From a virus, in the IMG/VR virus record IMGVR_UViG_3300037485_001103, positions 1-27,463 of that record: a stretch of 27,463 nucleotides of DNA, one strand, 5' to 3'. Within the stretch, counting starts at the first letter, position 1. Every line of letters starts with the position of its first letter. Positions 14,892-23,817 of the stretch are shown piece after piece. A program made the translations under genes and the position numbers. The notes beneath the pieces are model-generated. The model did not search any database. It was not told where the DNA came from and saw nothing but the letters and a program-made list of their open reading frames with translations.

Positions 14892-15339
14892 CACGGCGGC
14901 GATCCTCTACGCGATGCGCGATGACCTCGCCGCCTGGATGCAGGAGCGTGGCTACGGCAATTGCGTCTACATCACCGAAGGTCCGATTGACGAGGTGGTC
15001 GGGCAGTACGCCCTCCAGATCATCGCTGGGCCTGACACGGCCGTCCACCCGAACAGCGGCGTCGGCATGATCCGCAGCGTGGTCGAAGTCGTCGTCTGGT
15101 GGCGCGGGATGCTGGACCCCATGCAGCGCGGCACGGAGCGAATCTCCGGGGACATCGGCGTGCAGCAGTTTGCCGACATGCTGCGCGAGTACCTCGTGCA
15201 GAGGTACTACTCCGGGATGCTCGTGCCGCTGGTGTTCCGCAACGGCGGGACAGTCGCTGCCGTGGACGGCATGGACGGCTGGCTGACGCTGCGCGACACG
15301 TACGACTACTGCTATGAGATGGATTGGACGGTGAAGTGA
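14884..15339 (+). CDS. Hypothetical tail protein, tail-terminator candidate
   Basis: A 151-residue protein whose ATG at 14884 overlaps the last 8 nt of the chaperone frame. It has mixed alpha/beta character: an N-terminal helix (AAILYAMRDDLAAWMQERGY), strands (SVVEVVVWWRGM), a helix (VQQFADMLREYLVQRYYSG), then a C-terminal strand YDYCYEMDWTV. The size and the pattern of helix, strand, helix and final strand with aromatic residues resemble tail-terminator or minor tail proteins that cap the tube. Its place after the chaperones, before the tape measure, is unusual for a terminator, so I hold the call loosely. It ends with TGATG, coupling it to the next gene. Confidence 0.5.
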   Translation: MASTAAILYAMRDDLAAWMQERGYGNCVYITEGPIDEVVGQYALQIIAGPDTAVHPNSGVGMIRSVVEVVVWWRGMLDPMQRGTERISGDIGVQQFADMLREYLVQRYYSGMLVPLVFRNGGTVAAVDGMDGWLTLRDTYDYCYEMDWTVK

Positions 15340-16379
15340 TGGAAGACCTCGGCCATATCGACATCAATATCCGCGACATCGGTGGCGCGGGCCGAGGAGG
15401 GGCTGCTGGATCGCCCGGAAGCGGCCCCGCACCGCAGGCCACGGCCGCCGCCGTGATGCAGCCCCTGACGTCAGCGCAGCAAGAGCTGGCGCAGAAGATC
15501 GCGCAGCTGCGGCAGAATATCTCGAGCTGGGCAACGGTCACGGCGCGAATCGGGACGTCTCGGATCGGCGTGGCTGGCGACTCCGCCGGCGAGCTGCGAG
15601 ACTTCTTCAGCCGTCCCACCATCGCAGGCTTTCGGTCTCTGACGAACAACGCCAGCGCGACCGGGTCAATGCTCGGCCGATTGGCGGCGGGAGCGCCGCG
15701 GCTCGCCCTGCTGGCAACCGGGCTGCTCGGTGCCGCTGGCGTGGTGACGACCTTCGTGCGGTCGATGAAGTCGGCCAACGAGGCCATCAAGGACCGCATC
15801 ACGGAGCTGACGAAGTACAGCAGCCTGCTGGCTTCGGGAGCGGCCCGGGAGCAGATCGCGCAGCTGGGCCGAGACCTTCGTGAGCTTCGACAGAACGGCA
15901 GGTTGTACGCGGCATCGCAGCGCCTAGACACCATCGCCGCCAACGAGTGGGCGAAGTCGATGGTCGGCATCAACAAGCTGCTGACGGTGTTCGGCGCTGG
16001 ATGGTCGCTGTTCAAGATTGGAGCGTCCGGTCTCATCCGTGCACAGATGTTCCAGATGACCATTCCGTCCAGGCTGTTGGGGATGTTCTCCACCCAGATC
16101 GGGGACGCATTCAAGTGGGCCGGCGGAAAGATGGGGGAGCTGATGAACTCAAGGTTCCGAAACCTCCTCGTGGCGATTCCGCTGCTGTTCGGGCAGGCCG
16201 CTGGAATCGGAACGATTCTCGGCATCAAGGCGGGGCGCGGCGACTTCGGGAAATGGCTGACCGACCTGCTCAAGAACCTCGAGGACATCAACGAGAACAC
16301 CCGCAAGGAAGACCTCGCCGGGGAAGTGAACGATTGGTTCCGCGCTGACGTCATGGCGATGACCGGGAGGAAGTACTGA
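15339..16379 (+). CDS. Short tape measure protein candidate
   Basis: A 346-residue protein. I prefer ATG 15339, in the TGATG junction, over a TTG at 15324. After a Gly/Pro/Ala-rich N-terminus there are helices (SAQQELAQKIAQLRQNI). Next come several hydrophobic segments (PRLALLATGLLGAAGVVTTF, LTVFGAGWSLFKIG, LLVAIPLLFGQAAGIGTILG) and an acidic helical C-terminus (WLTDLLKNLEDINENTRKEDL). Alternating helical and hydrophobic stretches directly after the chaperones are what a tape measure shows. At this length the tail would be short, about 50 nm by the usual 1.5 angstroms per residue rule. If wrong, it is another membrane-active tail protein. Confidence 0.6.
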   Translation: MEDLGHIDINIRDIGGAGRGGAAGSPGSGPAPQATAAAVMQPLTSAQQELAQKIAQLRQNISSWATVTARIGTSRIGVAGDSAGELRDFFSRPTIAGFRSLTNNASATGSMLGRLAAGAPRLALLATGLLGAAGVVTTFVRSMKSANEAIKDRITELTKYSSLLASGAAREQIAQLGRDLRELRQNGRLYAASQRLDTIAANEWAKSMVGINKLLTVFGAGWSLFKIGASGLIRAQMFQMTIPSRLLGMFSTQIGDAFKWAGGKMGELMNSRFRNLLVAIPLLFGQAAGIGTILGIKAGRGDFGKWLTDLLKNLEDINENTRKEDLAGEVNDWFRADVMAMTGRKY

Positions 16380-18235
16380 TGCCTTTCAACAGCAGCACAA
16401 ACCTGCGGATCACCGTTCGCCCGAACGTGCTGGTGGTCATCTACAACGTGTTCGTGGACGGATGGAACTCCACGCCGCTGATTGCCGACGACCAGCAGAC
16501 CCCGTACGGCCAAGAGATCGTGGCGCGTGGCACCGGCCTCATCGAGACCGGGACGACTTGGAACGACGCAGAAGCCGTGTTGGCGCTGGGCGGAAACCGA
16601 GCCTTGCAGGTGGAGCTCGAGGAGAATGCGACCGCCGCCGACGTGTTCAACTACTTGAGCGGTCAAGACGATCTCGGTGGTCCGTTCGTCAAGATCGAAA
16701 CCACGGAGATCATCGGCAACAAGGTGGCGCTCGTCCGCTGGGAAGTGACACGCCGGACGTCCTACGTCGGGGAACAGACGGTGGTGTCGCATACGTGGCA
16801 GCAGCGCATGTCGCTGGATGGCGCGGGGCAGACCACGCTGACCATCAACGGGATGCTTCGCGTTGCCCGAAGCACGTCCGGTTCGAGCCTGACCGTGGCC
16901 ACGCCTGCAAGCTGGACCGGGCGAGCCGCCTACGCGGACCTGTTCCGGCGGGCGATCATCCCCAACGTGATCGGCGAAGGATGGCGTCGGGAGAGCCAGG
17001 ACTTTGCGATGGACGCTTCGGGCACGATGCTGACGTACACCATCGTGGACAAGCGGTACGCGCTGGACCTTCCTGACGGCGTTCGCGTCGGCGACATGGA
17101 GTTCAGCTACGAGCGGCGGATGCCGGACATCGGATTCGCCAACGTGCACTTCTCCTGCGACCTTGAGGGCGACCTGTCGCTCAAGAGCATCACGGGCACT
17201 ACGGGCAACCGCCGCCTCGTCGAGGCTGCGGTCAATCTGTCGAAGGCCCGCATCAACCTGTCCTACCAGAAGATGATCATTCAGCGCCTCCGAGTGACGG
17301 AGCGCAACATCCTGTCCGGCTTCGCCATTCGGTTCGAGCTGGACGCCCAGGTCTTGCCGGCGCCCGACGATTCCAGCACGGGCATCGTTCCGCTGGCGTA
17401 CATGATCGGCAACAAGTTCAGCGTCACGAGGACGGTGAATCGGACGCTGGATGCGTACGGACCGCTGGCCCCTTCCGATGGCGTGGACGAGACCTACGGC
17501 ATGATCCCGCACTGGCTGGAGAATGCCATCAGCGGCATGGAGCCTGCGTCATCCGGCTACCAGATGCCGTACGCGACCGTGTTCACGATCACGGGCGCGA
17601 ATGCATACGGGTCGGTGAATGTGACCGTGGTGGCTGGAGCCGAAGGCACGACCGCCATGAACAGCCTGTTCAGCGGGCGATTCCAAAGCACACAAGAGCA
17701 GCCCGGTCTTGACGGTGACGGCTACCAGACGATGGTCGGGCACAACAACTCGACCAGCAACGCGAAGTACGACAGCGGGATCGTTCGCCTGTCGCCCATG
17801 TACGTGGACGCTGCCGACGTCACGATGCAGACCCGAAAGCCGTGCGTCTATGTCAGCGAGCGCACCGAGGTGGCCCGCATGAATCAGGCGCCGCCGAAGT
17901 CCATCCGCCCGCTGCCGACGAACGCATACCTGACCGATGACAACTGGCACGTCGCGTATGGCAAGTTCGACGCCCAGGGCAACCGGATGTTCACGGGCAT
18001 CTACGAGCGCACCTATGCCATGTACGACCCCGGTACGAGCGGCGCGGGCTTCGTGACGCAGACCGCGCCGAGCGGGGCGCAGCTCCGCGCATGGGGTGCG
18101 CCGAACGGAACGATCATCCCAACGCTGGCGCCCATCGGAACCTCGGCGTCGCAATCCACGGCATCGAGCGTATTCGCGCTCGCCACCACCAACGCGGCGC
18201 GATACACCGTGCCGACCGAGACGTTCGTCACATGA
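16379..18235 (+). CDS. Large tail protein, unassigned (distal tail / tail tip region)
   Basis: A 618-residue protein starting at the TGATG junction at 16377-16381. I do not recognise a family. It is beta-rich throughout with regularly placed aromatic residues, for example RITVRPNVLVVIYNVFVDGW, VALVRWEVTRRTSYVGEQTVVSHTWQQRM and FAIRFELDAQVLPAP. No coiled coil, signal peptide or enzymatic motif is seen. The C-terminal ~60 residues are Thr/Ser/Ala-rich. It lies after the tape-measure candidate, the place of distal tail and hub proteins in long-tailed phages. Its stop overlaps the next start (ATGA at 18232-18235), so these two large proteins are probably made in equal amounts. Confidence 0.6.
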   Translation: MPFNSSTNLRITVRPNVLVVIYNVFVDGWNSTPLIADDQQTPYGQEIVARGTGLIETGTTWNDAEAVLALGGNRALQVELEENATAADVFNYLSGQDDLGGPFVKIETTEIIGNKVALVRWEVTRRTSYVGEQTVVSHTWQQRMSLDGAGQTTLTINGMLRVARSTSGSSLTVATPASWTGRAAYADLFRRAIIPNVIGEGWRRESQDFAMDASGTMLTYTIVDKRYALDLPDGVRVGDMEFSYERRMPDIGFANVHFSCDLEGDLSLKSITGTTGNRRLVEAAVNLSKARINLSYQKMIIQRLRVTERNILSGFAIRFELDAQVLPAPDDSSTGIVPLAYMIGNKFSVTRTVNRTLDAYGPLAPSDGVDETYGMIPHWLENAISGMEPASSGYQMPYATVFTITGANAYGSVNVTVVAGAEGTTAMNSLFSGRFQSTQEQPGLDGDGYQTMVGHNNSTSNAKYDSGIVRLSPMYVDAADVTMQTRKPCVYVSERTEVARMNQAPPKSIRPLPTNAYLTDDNWHVAYGKFDAQGNRMFTGIYERTYAMYDPGTSGAGFVTQTAPSGAQLRAWGAPNGTIIPTLAPIGTSASQSTASSVFALATTNAARYTVPTETFVT

Positions 18236-20109
18236 TCTCGGCCTGGTTCACCACCTCGGAAGGGACCGTCATTCCTGCGCTGGTCCCGGAGCGCGAGATC
18301 CTCGAGATCGCGGGCATGGTTGGCTTGTCGGAGAGCGACCTGTTCTGCATCGAGATTCCCTCCGGGACCAGCCGGGAAGCCCGCGTCAAGGTGCTGGTCG
18401 ATCAGAGCAAGCTGGCGACGCTGTATGGGGGCACGAACGCCACGGCGACCTTCTGGTGGAAGGAGGCAACCAACGCCACCCCGTGCAGCATGGCCGTCTG
18501 GCTGCTGCCGCCGAAGCCCGTATGGATGGTGGCGGGCGGTGCCGGCGCGGCGATGGTCGAGGCGGTGGACGTCCGTTGGTGGTGGAGGCAGACGCAGATC
18601 AACAGCCTCAACCAGGCCGCCCTTGCCGCGCCTCTCTTCTCCTCGGACGGTCGATGGAACACGGGCGGCATCACACCGAACACGACGCCGCTGACGTTCG
18701 TCACTTCCATCCGAAGCCTGCTGGTCGGCATCGCCGGGACGTTCACCGTGCCAGCGGGGTACAACCCGAACGCCGCGCTGACCAGCCGTTTCGCCGACCA
18801 TGTCTTCACGCCCGAGTGCTCGCTGGCAATGGCGCTGGACTTCGTCCTTTCGGCCACGGGCTGGATGCTTCAGTACGACGTGCAGAACGGCATCTACACC
18901 CTGGTCGAAGTCAAGGATGACAGCACCGACCTGTCCACGTGGATGGCGAGCAACAAGCGGGCCTTCGGAGGCGGGGTCGAGGCGACGAGCGCGACCCCGG
19001 GCGGGACCGATCCGCTGATGACCCTCTGGCAGTCGGACGCGAACTACCAGAAGAACCGGATGCCCCAACAGGTGACGGTGTCGTTCCCGTACCGGAGCAT
19101 CGAGGGCAAGACCAAGTACGACAACACGACCGACTACGCGACCGGGGACGTGGAGTTCGTGACCGACCGAGAGTTCGGTTGGCAGAACACGCTGGCGACC
19201 GCCCGCACCCGGACCAACATCGGCGCTCGAGTGCTGAAGGAGCCGCGGTCGCTGGTGGCATCCCTGAACACCGCGCTGAACGCCGCCAGCCCGGGCACGA
19301 ACATCAACGGCACCTCCATGCCGAGCTGGGACTACAACACGTACGTGACCCAGGTCATGGCCCTGACCGTCAAGCGGTGCTCGGTCATCGTCGGGCAGAC
19401 GGCATGGGCGGGCTGGCCCCGCCTGCCGAACGGGTGCTACCGCAGCACCATGCTGCGCTACTCGGTCGGCGTGCGCGGCGGCGAGCTGGTGCCGTTCGCC
19501 CTGACCGTGGCCGAGCAGGACGATTGGGTCCTCGGGCCGAGCGGTCTGCCGACGAACGACCCGACGCAGCTGACATTCAGCAAGGGCTTGGCGCACGCTC
19601 GCCGGCTCGGCTCGGGGGCGATGCAGCTGGACGTGGCCCCGCCTAACACCCGGGTGTTCCCAGCGATCATCACGGGCGCCAGCGCCATCGGCGGCGAAAC
19701 GAATCCGTGGGTCTGGGAGTACACGTGGCAGGAGGTCGAGCCGAACCCGTGCCTTCAGGTGCCGCTGTCGGTTTCCCTTGCGGGCTGGGCGCGCACCGGA
19801 ACGCAGGCTCGGAACATGGTCGAGAACGGGAACGTGTATCTCGGGGTGGCAAACGTCGGAAACGTCGTAGCCCCGGGCGTGCGGCAGTCGGACTACACGA
19901 ACGCGACCATTTCTGCGCTGGCGATTTCGACGGGAACCATCGTCCACATGGTGGAGCAGTTCCCGACGGCCTACACGGGCTGCGACGATGACCCGCCGTA
20001 TGCGGCGCAGTACTGGTTCTCCATGCCGAATGCTGTCCTGTCGGAGTGCAACGAGAACGCATTCTCGAACCTGACGCTGAACGGCGGAACGTACATCGGA
20101 GGCAGCTGA
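18232..20109 (+). CDS. Large tail protein, unassigned (hub or tail-tip candidate)
   Basis: A 625-residue protein whose ATG overlaps the preceding stop. Visible segments include MISAWFTTSEGTVIPALVP, a Trp-rich stretch (VDVRWWWRQTQ), a helix-like LAMALDFVLSATGWMLQYDV followed by YTLVEVKDD, and TMLRYSVGVRGGELVPFALTVAE. The middle part, with a short mixed domain followed by strands, loosely resembles tail-hub proteins that join the tube to fibers, but I can name no motif. The C-terminus ends NGGTYIGGS. The next gene, a tail fiber, begins on the overlapping TGATG. Position between the tape-measure region and two fibers supports a baseplate or tip role. Confidence 0.55.
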   Translation: MISAWFTTSEGTVIPALVPEREILEIAGMVGLSESDLFCIEIPSGTSREARVKVLVDQSKLATLYGGTNATATFWWKEATNATPCSMAVWLLPPKPVWMVAGGAGAAMVEAVDVRWWWRQTQINSLNQAALAAPLFSSDGRWNTGGITPNTTPLTFVTSIRSLLVGIAGTFTVPAGYNPNAALTSRFADHVFTPECSLAMALDFVLSATGWMLQYDVQNGIYTLVEVKDDSTDLSTWMASNKRAFGGGVEATSATPGGTDPLMTLWQSDANYQKNRMPQQVTVSFPYRSIEGKTKYDNTTDYATGDVEFVTDREFGWQNTLATARTRTNIGARVLKEPRSLVASLNTALNAASPGTNINGTSMPSWDYNTYVTQVMALTVKRCSVIVGQTAWAGWPRLPNGCYRSTMLRYSVGVRGGELVPFALTVAEQDDWVLGPSGLPTNDPTQLTFSKGLAHARRLGSGAMQLDVAPPNTRVFPAIITGASAIGGETNPWVWEYTWQEVEPNPCLQVPLSVSLAGWARTGTQARNMVENGNVYLGVANVGNVVAPGVRQSDYTNATISALAISTGTIVHMVEQFPTAYTGCDDDPPYAAQYWFSMPNAVLSECNENAFSNLTLNGGTYIGGS

Positions 20110-21764
20110 TGACCGACACGATCATCACGAAGAACAACGGTACGAGCGGCGTCAGCCCGACGCTTGCGGAGATCACCTACGGAGAGCTTGCGGTCAACAT
20201 CGCCGACGGCATCATCTACTGCCGAACCCCGGGTGACCTGATCGTTCCCATCACGGTGGCAAACGGAGCCATCACGATGACGAAGATCAGCGCGACGGGC
20301 ACGCCGAGCGCGTCCACCTATCTGCGCGGCGACGGCACCTGGGCTACGGTCAGCGGAGGCAGCGGCACCGTTACAAGCATCACGGCCGGCACGGGCCTGA
20401 CGGGCGGAACGATCACGACCAGCGGTACGCTGGCGGTGTCTTACGGCACGACGGCTGGCACGGCTTGCGAAGGCAACGACGCTCGACTGTCGAATGCGCG
20501 CACGCCTACGGGCGCTGCTGGCGGAAGCCTTGCGGGAACCTACCCGAATCCCAGCATCGCGGCTGGAGCAATCGGCACGACGGAACTAGCGACTAATGCG
20601 GTGGCCTTTGCCAACATTGCCGCAGGTGCAGTGCAGACCGGAAGCGTTCAGGACGGCGCAATCAATTCCGACAAGCTGGCAACGAACGCCGTCACATCCG
20701 CAAAGATCGCCGCAGATGCCGTGGCGACCGTCAACATCATCGACGGTAATGTCACGGCCAACAAGCTGGCGACGAACTCCGTAACCGCCGCAAAGATTGC
20801 CGTGGACGCGGTTCAGACAGTCAACATCGCCAACAGCGCCGTGACGGTTGCCAAGATCAGCGCGACGGGAACGCCGAGCGCAACGACTTACCTGCGAGGT
20901 GATGGAGCGTGGTCTACTGTTTCAAGTGGCGGGTATACGCCAGTAATTGTTGATTTCAACGCAAGCGGGACTCATACGATTCCAAGCGGCGCAACGCTTC
21001 TGACCATTATTTGCATTGGCGGCGGCGGTGGTGGCGGTGGTGGAAACCGCAACACCACAACAACAGTCGCAAGGTTTGGCGGCGGCGGTGGCGGCGGCGG
21101 TACGTTTTCTCAAGTGACGCATTCTGTTGCGTCGCTTGGCGGATCCGGAACCGGACTGACTATTACAGTTGGTGCTGGAGGAACTTCGGGAGCCGGAGCG
21201 ATCACATCCGGTGGAAACGGCGGCGCGGGCGGATCGGGCGGTCAGACGCGAGTTGAAAAGACATCGGGAACGGTGCGGCTTTGCACCGCTGGTAACGGCA
21301 ATGGTGGAAACGGTGCAACATCGACATCAGGCGGATCGCCGGGTGGCAGTTCCTCATTCACCATGTTTACTGGCGGAACCGGAGGAACAGGCAGCAGCAG
21401 TCTTGGACAAACGGGTTCAGGAATCGTAGGACTCGGTGCGCCCGGTGGTGGTGGTGGTGGTGGCGTAACTGCATCGAACTCCGCGAATAACGGTGGAGGA
21501 GCATTCCCAAGTTCATATGGAGTGGTTGGCAGCGCAACAACATCGGGCGGCGGTATTTCTCCGGGTGGCAATGGCTCTACCGTTGGCGGTCTTGCCGGAG
21601 TCGCCGGAGGCGGCGGCGGTGGTGGTGCTGGCGGAACTGCTGCTGGTGGCAATGGCGGCAATGGAATCTATGGCGGCGGTGCTGGAGGCGGCGGCGGCGG
21701 AACTACTTCCGCTGGAAACGGTGGTGTTGGTGGGACCGGATTCGTGAGGTTGATTTTCACATGA
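20109..21764 (+). CDS. Tail fiber with glycine-rich C-terminal tip
   Basis: A 551-residue fiber. The N-terminus (IITKNNGTSGVSPTLAEITYGELAVNIADGIIY) is the common attachment-type start of phage fibers. It is followed by a module GTGLTGGTITTSG...SNARTPTGAAGG shared with the second fiber. A shaft of repeated ~20-residue units follows (NAVTSAKIAADAV, NSVTAAKIAVDAV, NSAVTVAKISATG). From about residue 300 there are ~250 residues rich in Gly with polyglycine runs of up to nine (IICIGGGGGGGGG). This follows the family pattern of glycine-rich tips that form parallel polyglycine-II sandwiches and carry host-recognition loops. GC and codon use shift downward in parts of the tip (about 20930 onward). The stop overlaps the ATG of the next small gene (ATGA). 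Confidence 0.9.
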   Translation: MTDTIITKNNGTSGVSPTLAEITYGELAVNIADGIIYCRTPGDLIVPITVANGAITMTKISATGTPSASTYLRGDGTWATVSGGSGTVTSITAGTGLTGGTITTSGTLAVSYGTTAGTACEGNDARLSNARTPTGAAGGSLAGTYPNPSIAAGAIGTTELATNAVAFANIAAGAVQTGSVQDGAINSDKLATNAVTSAKIAADAVATVNIIDGNVTANKLATNSVTAAKIAVDAVQTVNIANSAVTVAKISATGTPSATTYLRGDGAWSTVSSGGYTPVIVDFNASGTHTIPSGATLLTIICIGGGGGGGGGNRNTTTTVARFGGGGGGGGTFSQVTHSVASLGGSGTGLTITVGAGGTSGAGAITSGGNGGAGGSGGQTRVEKTSGTVRLCTAGNGNGGNGATSTSGGSPGGSSSFTMFTGGTGGTGSSSLGQTGSGIVGLGAPGGGGGGGVTASNSANNGGGAFPSSYGVVGSATTSGGGISPGGNGSTVGGLAGVAGGGGGGGAGGTAAGGNGGNGIYGGGAGGGGGGTTSAGNGGVGGTGFVRLIFT

Positions 21765-21940
21765 GATACGCAATCATTTCCAACGGCATTGTTGAGAACG
21801 TGGCTGTCTGGGACGGCATCGAACCGTGGGACCCCGGGCTTCCCATCGTTCAACTTGTGGACAACGAATGGTGCGAGATCGGGTGCCTTTACAACGAGTC
21901 TGCGGCACCTCGCTTCTATCCTGCTCCTGCCGAGGAATAA
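21761..21940 (+). CDS. Small fiber-associated protein
   Basis: A 59-residue protein coupled by ATGA to the fiber stop. The sequence MRYAIISNGIVENVAVWDG, then EPWDPGLPIVQLVDNEWCEIG and a Pro-rich end, has the layout of the small proteins often found just after fiber genes. These pair an N-terminal YAII-NG-V-NV-VWDG hairpin with a C-terminal Pro/Phe tail. They may act as fiber chaperones or tail-associated caps; I know of no direct proof for this exact type. GC is lower than in the core genes, like the preceding fiber tip, suggesting the two travel together. Confidence 0.7.
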   Translation: MRYAIISNGIVENVAVWDGIEPWDPGLPIVQLVDNEWCEIGCLYNESAAPRFYPAPAEE

Positions 21941-21944
21941 CAGC

Positions 21945-22286
21945 ATGGACCAGTGGAACGTCATCTTCAACAAGGGCGCGACCTACCAGACCACCATCAC
22001 CATGACGGGCGTGGCGGACATCGCCACGGCCACGGCGTGGCGCATGATCTTCGCGTTCCCTGACCAGGCTCCATTCCTGACGGCCAGCACGACGAACGGC
22101 CTGATCACGGCCGGCGCGACTTCGGCGCAGAAGATCGTCACGATCCCGGCCGCGACCACCGCGCTCTTTGACACGGGCAACGGGCGCTTCGACTTCGAGA
22201 TCGAATGGGCTGGCGGTCTCATCCGCCGATACGTCGCGGGCGGCAACATGCAGGTCAACCCGGCCACGGGCGAGGTGCTGCCGTGA
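21945..22286 (+). CDS. Small phage protein, BppU N-terminal-like beta domain
   Basis: A 113-residue protein starting at ATG 21945, 4 nt after the previous stop. It opens MDQWNVIFNKGATYQTTITMTG, has a central AWRMIFAFPDQAPFLTASTTNGLI segment and an ATTALFDTGNGRFDFEIEWAGGLIRRYVAGGNMQVNP ending. The order of an input strand, a W-x-M-x-F strand, an alanine-rich turn, a FDFEIEW strand and a G-x-V-P end recalls the small BppU-like domains that often precede fiber genes. It likely helps organise the adjacent receptor-binding fiber. The next gene begins at the GTG overlapping its stop (22283-22286). Confidence 0.6.
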   Translation: MDQWNVIFNKGATYQTTITMTGVADIATATAWRMIFAFPDQAPFLTASTTNGLITAGATSAQKIVTIPAATTALFDTGNGRFDFEIEWAGGLIRRYVAGGNMQVNPATGEVLP

Positions 22287-23809
22287 ACGACCCCGTCTAT
22301 ATCACGGTCACAAACTCCGGGGCCGACGTCAACATCTCGGTCAACCCTGGCATCCCTGCCGGTGGCACGACCAATCAGATCCTCCGCAAGACGGCCAACA
22401 CCGACTACGCGGTTGGCTGGACAACCCCGACAGGCGGAACGGTCACGAGCATCGTCGCTGGAACTGGCCTGACGGGGGGGACGATCACCTCGAGCGGCAC
22501 GGTTGCCGTGGACTTCGCTACCAGCGGCGGCGGGACGGCGAACCAGGCCGTCCGCGCCACGGACAGCCGCCTGTCTGATGCCCGCACGCCGACCGCGCAC
22601 GCCGCCAGCCACGAGGACGGCGGCAGCGACGAGCTGCTGCTGGCGCAGACGCAGGTCGTGAACCTGCCCACGGACCTAGCCGGAAAGGTGCCGACCACGC
22701 GCCTGATTACGGCTGGCGCGGGCCTCACGGGCGGAGGCGACCTCTCCGCGAACCGGACGCTGACGGTGGACTTCGGCACGACGGCAGGAACTGCGTGCCA
22801 GGGCAACGACGGCCGACTTTCAAACGCCCGAACCCCGACCGCGCACGGCGCGACCCACGGTAGTGCTGGCACCGACCCGATCCCGAATGGCGCACTGTCG
22901 CAGGCGCAGGTAGCGAACCTGACCACCGACCTCGCCGGCAAGGTTCCCACCACGCGAATCGTCGCAGCTGGAAGCGGCCTGACGGGCGGCGGGAACCTGT
23001 CAGCGGATCGGACGCTGACGGTGGACTTCGCACCCTCGGGTGCCGGCAGCTCCACGCAGGCGGTCATGGGGACCGACAGCCGATTGTCGAACGCCAGGAC
23101 GCCGACGACGCATGCCGCTACGCACGAGTTCGGAGGCAGCGACGAGGTGCAGCTGGAGGTTTCGCAGGTCACGAACCTGTCGCTCTACCTTGATGCCAAG
23201 GCAAACGAGACCATCGAGATCATCGCAGGCACGGGCCTGACGGGCGGCGGAACGCTCGAAGCCAACAGGACGCTGACCGTGGACTTCGCCACCAGCGGCG
23301 GCGGCACGAGCAACCAAGCGGTGCGAGCGACGGACACGCGCCTGACCAATTCCCGTACCCCGACCGGAGCGGCTGGCGGCGACCTGTCCGGCACCTACCC
23401 CAACCCGACGCTGGCAAACAGCTCGGTCACGGTGGGCAAGATCAGCGCGACGGGCACGCCCTCGGCAACGACCTTCCTGCGCGGCGACATGAGCTGGCAG
23501 ACCCCGGTGGCGACCCCGACCGGAGCGGCTGGCGGCGATCTCGCTGGCACCTACCCCAATCCGACGGTCGGCTTCAAGCCGATCAGCGGCACGGGCACGG
23601 CGCTCGGAACGTGGAAGAGCGTGACGTACGCGGCGAACACGGCGGTGGTTCTGCCGGCAGGTGGGGTCTGGGCGTACCTGAACATCCAGATCAAGAACAG
23701 CAACGACTCGTTCCAGAACATGACCGCGGACGTGGCCGCGGGAGGCAGCACGATCAGCGCAGCCTCCGCGGCGCACTATCACACGCTCCTCTGCTGGCGC
23801 ATCTCGTGA
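22283..23809 (+). CDS. Second tail fiber, tandem-module type
   Basis: A 508-residue fiber; I choose the GTG at 22283, which overlaps the previous stop (GTGA). Its body is made of four tandem modules of about 84-86 residues. Each contains GTGLTGGG-L-A-RTLTVDF, a short SGGGT-NQAVRATDSRLS-ARTPTAHAATHE block and LAGKVPTTR. They begin near 22460, 22712, 22964 and 23225. The last module turns into ARTPTGAAGGDLSGTYPNP, as in the first fiber. The C-terminal ~85 residues, from about FKPISGTGTALGTWKSV, form a separate domain ending AAHYHTLLCWRIS, possibly the receptor-binding tip. Shared modules with the fiber at 20109 mean the two could exchange sequence by recombination. It is followed by the membrane-protein block. 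Confidence 0.85.
   Translation: MNDPVYITVTNSGADVNISVNPGIPAGGTTNQILRKTANTDYAVGWTTPTGGTVTSIVAGTGLTGGTITSSGTVAVDFATSGGGTANQAVRATDSRLSDARTPTAHAASHEDGGSDELLLAQTQVVNLPTDLAGKVPTTRLITAGAGLTGGGDLSANRTLTVDFGTTAGTACQGNDGRLSNARTPTAHGATHGSAGTDPIPNGALSQAQVANLTTDLAGKVPTTRIVAAGSGLTGGGNLSADRTLTVDFAPSGAGSSTQAVMGTDSRLSNARTPTTHAATHEFGGSDEVQLEVSQVTNLSLYLDAKANETIEIIAGTGLTGGGTLEANRTLTVDFATSGGGTSNQAVRATDTRLTNSRTPTGAAGGDLSGTYPNPTLANSSVTVGKISATGTPSATTFLRGDMSWQTPVATPTGAAGGDLAGTYPNPTVGFKPISGTGTALGTWKSVTYAANTAVVLPAGGVWAYLNIQIKNSNDSFQNMTADVAAGGSTISAASAAHYHTLLCWRIS
22460..23420 (+). repeat. Tandem fiber module repeats (~252-258 bp period)
   Basis: Four copies of a module beginning at the GTGLTGG motif (near 22460, 22712, 22964 and 23225) encode the second fiber's shaft. 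One related copy lies in the first fiber near 20385. The sequence between a conserved ends-and-middle pattern varies. The period (252, 252, about 258) is a multiple of three. Short exact stretches such as gatcagcgcgacggg recur at 20285, 20855 and 23440, linking both fibers. Confidence 0.75.
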
Positions 23810-23817
23810 AGTGACCC

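Noticed and set aside
15324-15338. TTG start for the tape-measure candidate
   Set aside because: ATG 15339 sits in a TGATG junction like other genes here and gives a natural start.
15020-17512. 830-codon minus-strand open frame across several tail genes
   Set aside because: It crosses three coupled + strand genes. Its end is Ser/Arg-rich and lacks protein-like structure.
18013-19947. 644-codon minus-strand open frame
   Set aside because: Antisense shadow of the two large tail proteins, with Arg/Gly/His-rich composition.
21242-21661. Proline-rich minus-strand frame opposite the glycine-rich fiber tip
   Set aside because: Polyproline is what the complement of glycine codon tracts encodes; not a gene.
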